A DNA stretch of 34,589 nt from Bacillota bacterium (GTDB taxonomy: Bacteria > Bacillota > DTU065): NCBI GenBank assembly GCA_018435125.1, contig JAHDNZ010000072.1, positions 1 to 34,589 on the forward strand. Reading direction: 5' to 3'. This document shows, piece after piece, positions 32,746 to 34,589 of this stretch. The translations under genes were made by a program, and so were the position numbers. Below the pieces are notes generated by a model. The model was given only the letters and a program-made list of their open reading frames with translations. It did not search any database and was not told where the DNA came from. How positions within the stretch are numbered: the first letter of the stretch is position 1; every line of letters starts with the position of its first letter.

Positions 32746-32799
32746 CCGCATAGAGAGAGAGTGCAGCTTTTAGCTGTACTCTCTCTCTATGCGGAGGTG
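32746..32799 (+). promoter_or_regulatory. 23-bp hairpin abutting the ribosome binding site of the DOMON protein gene
   Basis: Bases 32746-32768 pair with 32772-32794 (one G-U, TTT loop); the stem contains (GA)n/(TC)n. Its last two G residues are the first bases of the Shine-Dalgarno GGAGGTG (32793-32799). On the plus strand no T-run follows; on the minus strand the stem is followed by TATTTTTT, as in a terminator. Confidence 0.7.
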
Positions 32800-32805
32800 T
32801 AAAAA

Positions 32806-33639
32806 ATGGTCTGGTTCTTGATATTTATTTTGACTTTTCTTGTTAGAGCTGACGGTTTGCAAAACCTTTTTGAGATGGCAGATCGCAGTGGAGATGATTT
32901 TGGCGCTGGAAAAATAACTTACCCAACCCATCAAGCTTTTGCTCCTTATCGCGATCTATTTGATCTGACCCACTTTAAGGTGACTAAAGAGGGAGAATAT
33001 CTTTTTTTTGATTTAAGTTTTAGCCAAATTACTAACCCCTGGAAAGCTCCGGAAGGTTTTTTTCATCAACATGTACTTATTTTTATTAATACAGGTTCTG
33101 AAGGGATTAATTATTATGCACCGCTTTTAATGTCTTTTAAAAAACCCTATCGCTATGTTATCAGAGTAGCACCCTGGTCCTTAAGTTCGTTGAGATTTTC
33201 TGATAACGAAACAATTATTCCCATAAGAGCAGAAACTCTAAATCAAAGGACCATAAGAGTTTATTTGCCGTTAAACATAATTAATGCATCTTATAATGAC
33301 TGGGAATATGCTGTATTAGTCGGAGCTTATGATCCTTTTGGTCTGGATTTGTTTAGAGAAGTGGCCCCCAAAAATAGTGCCTGGGAGTTTGGAGGCGAAC
33401 AAAAATGGCCTTTTATTGATATTTTAGCACCTTCCTTTGGCAATAGGCGTCAAGAACAGCAATTACAATCGGGCATATTTATTTTTCAAAGCTCCCAAAG
33501 TCAAAGTAAACCTTCTTGGTGGTGGCTTTTATTAATTCCGATGGGTTTTTTTTCAGTTTTCTTTCTTAAACGGAGCGGATTTAAGTTTGATTTGGGTCTA
33601 AAGAAACCAAGAAGCGAGCATAATAAAAAAGGTACTTAA
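32806..33639 (+). CDS. glucodextranase C-terminal-type (DOMON-like) membrane protein
   Basis: A 277-aa protein. It begins with a hydrophobic signal/anchor (VWFLIFILTFLV), continues as a beta-sandwich resembling the C-terminal domain of glucodextranases (DDFGAGKITYPTHQAFAP, FDLTHFKV, FDLSF, HVLIFINTG, VRVAPWS, YAVLVGAYDPFG) and ends with a membrane span (WWWLLLIPMGFFSVFF, about 239-254) plus a basic tail. The domain is therefore displayed outside the cell and probably binds carbohydrate. In related genomes I know this domain next to GT4 glucosyltransferases, as here. No enzymatic domain is present. ATG 32806 follows GGAGGTG, which abuts a 23-bp hairpin. Confidence 0.82.
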   Translation: MVWFLIFILTFLVRADGLQNLFEMADRSGDDFGAGKITYPTHQAFAPYRDLFDLTHFKVTKEGEYLFFDLSFSQITNPWKAPEGFFHQHVLIFINTGSEGINYYAPLLMSFKKPYRYVIRVAPWSLSSLRFSDNETIIPIRAETLNQRTIRVYLPLNIINASYNDWEYAVLVGAYDPFGLDLFREVAPKNSAWEFGGEQKWPFIDILAPSFGNRRQEQQLQSGIFIFQSSQSQSKPSWWWLLLIPMGFFSVFFLKRSGFKFDLGLKKPRSEHNKKGT

Positions 33640-33695
33640 AAAGTGGGATTTTTGCCACCCTTTCAAGTCACAATAAGTCAAAGCAGGTGAAGTAA

Positions 33696-34589
33696 TTGCG
33701 TATTCTGATGATTAGTTGGGAATATCCTCCTAAAATAGTAGGAGGGCTAGGCCGGCATGTGGAGGGCTTGTCGGAAGCATTGGTTAGAAAAGGTCACCGG
33801 GTAAGTGTAGTTACAGCCGATATACCCAAAGTCAGGGAACAAGAAATAGTTGCAGGTGTTGAAGTTTGGCGAGCTCTACCACATAGGCCACCGGCAAGAG
33901 ATTTTATTGAAAGTGTGATGCAGCTAAACTTTAACATGGTAGAAAGGGTCATAGCTCTTTTTGATTTGGAGACTCAATTTGATGTTGTTCATGTTCATGA
34001 TTGGTTAGGCGCCTATGCCGGGAAACTATTAAAACATGCTTTTAGACTACCTTTAATCGCTACCATTCATGCTACCGAATATGGTAGAAACAATGGTCTG
34101 CATAACGATATGCAGCGTCACATTTCCGACTTGGAATGGTGGCTTTGTTATGAAGCCTGGAAGGTTATAGTTTGCAGCCGTTATATGGAAAGTGAAGTTC
34201 AGCATATTTTCGGATTGCCCAAGGATAAGCTTAAGGTAATACCAAATGGTATAGATCCCAAAAAGCTGCAAGCATCTGAAGAAGCAGATTTTACTGGGTT
34301 GCGCAAACTATATGCTAGGCCAGATGAAAAAATCGTTTTATTTGTTGGCAGATTAGTTAGAGAAAAGGGTGTCTGGCTGATTATAGACTCGTTTAAGGAA
34401 CTGTTAAATATTGTTCCCGAAGCAAAATTGATTGTGGTTGGCAAAGGTCCTGAAGAGATGTATCTGCGTGATTATGCAAGAAGGCTGGGACTTGAACACA
34501 AGATCTATTTTACGGGTTTTATTGCTGATGAAATCCGCAACCAGCTCTATAAAATGTGCCAGGTCGCGGTTTTCCCTAGTCTCTATGAA
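33696..34589 (+). CDS. GT4 family glycosyltransferase, glycogen-synthase-like (partial, runs off the window)
   Basis: The first 298 codons are open to the last base. It starts at TTG 33696 behind AGGTGA, giving MRILMISWEYPPKIVGGLGRH, the opening of a bacterial/archaeal GT4 group related to ADP-glucose glycogen synthases. Further motifs are VHVHDWLGAYAG, ATIHATEYGRNNGLHND, CSRYMESEV, VIPNGID and FVGRLVREKGVW (second Rossmann domain with the nucleotide-sugar loop). The end, with the catalytic E-x7-E motif, is cut off. It probably transfers glucose onto an alpha-glucan or envelope glycan. The gap to the DOMON gene is 56 bases, so they are likely one operon. Confidence 0.88.
   Translation, partial: MRILMISWEYPPKIVGGLGRHVEGLSEALVRKGHRVSVVTADIPKVREQEIVAGVEVWRALPHRPPARDFIESVMQLNFNMVERVIALFDLETQFDVVHVHDWLGAYAGKLLKHAFRLPLIATIHATEYGRNNGLHNDMQRHISDLEWWLCYEAWKVIVCSRYMESEVQHIFGLPKDKLKVIPNGIDPKKLQASEEADFTGLRKLYARPDEKIVLFVGRLVREKGVWLIIDSFKELLNIVPEAKLIVVGKGPEEMYLRDYARRLGLEHKIYFTGFIADEIRNQLYKMCQVAVFPSLYE

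Noticed and set aside
1-34589. CRISPR arrays, insertion sequences, prophage, rRNA
   Set aside because: No direct-repeat arrays, transposase or integrase genes, or rRNA sequence seen on either strand.

Overview
The window looks like core chromosome of an anaerobic, endospore-forming, low-GC Bacillota. A complete tricistronic Ger germinant-receptor operon with a fourth small gene, the trp RNA-binding attenuation protein (TRAP), and the order malic enzyme - accD - accA - pfkA - pyk (the order known from Bacillus ytsJ-accDA-pfkA-pyk) all point that way. A secreted protein with the look of an outer-membrane beta-barrel, ending in Phe, followed by a lipoprotein gene, hints that the cell may be a diderm Bacillota (Limnochordia/Hydrogenispora-like or Negativicutes-like). 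That placement is inference. I see no insertion sequence, prophage, CRISPR array or rRNA.

Layout. 1-2400: tail of a probable prephenate dehydratase, dihydrolipoamide dehydrogenase, and NAD synthetase on the minus strand. 2485-6270: an unrecognised gene, then a glutamate-synthase-small-subunit/NfnB-like flavoprotein, YjbQ, and an aspartate-type aminotransferase (amino-nitrogen metabolism). 6271-8945: a long leader with a LacI/CcpA-like operator, then the beta-barrel protein and a discoidin-domain lipoprotein. 9180-13962: three tandem M42 aminopeptidases coupled to a methylthio-nucleoside phosphorylase and MtnA (peptide use plus methionine salvage). 13985-14246: a strong promoter, tRNA-Gln(CUG), tRNA-Glu(CUC) and a terminator. 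14284-18842: pyrophosphatase, a LemA/TPM pair, a YgjP-like metalloprotease (minus) and a DUF4855 protein. 18923-22970: the ger operon. 23038-25198: a membrane-anchored TPR protein, a small unknown and a free-standing CBM25-like glucan-binding protein. 25606-31600: malic enzyme, TRAP, accD, accA, pfkA, pyk. 31659-end: D-Ala-D-Ala ligase, a glucodextranase-type DOMON membrane protein and a GT4 glycosyltransferase cut by the window end.

Most striking: (i) three genes (lemA, tpm, pfkA) have a Shine-Dalgarno far upstream of the only sensible AUG with a hairpin exactly between them, so that folding restores a normal 8-10 nt spacing; (ii) two other genes start directly at strong hairpins that include or abut their ribosome binding site; (iii) an intact TRAP gene sits inside a central-carbon/fatty-acid cluster; (iv) a probable outer-membrane operon carries a CcpA-type operator. 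All starts were chosen by eye from ribosome binding sites and family N-termini; nothing was searched against a database.
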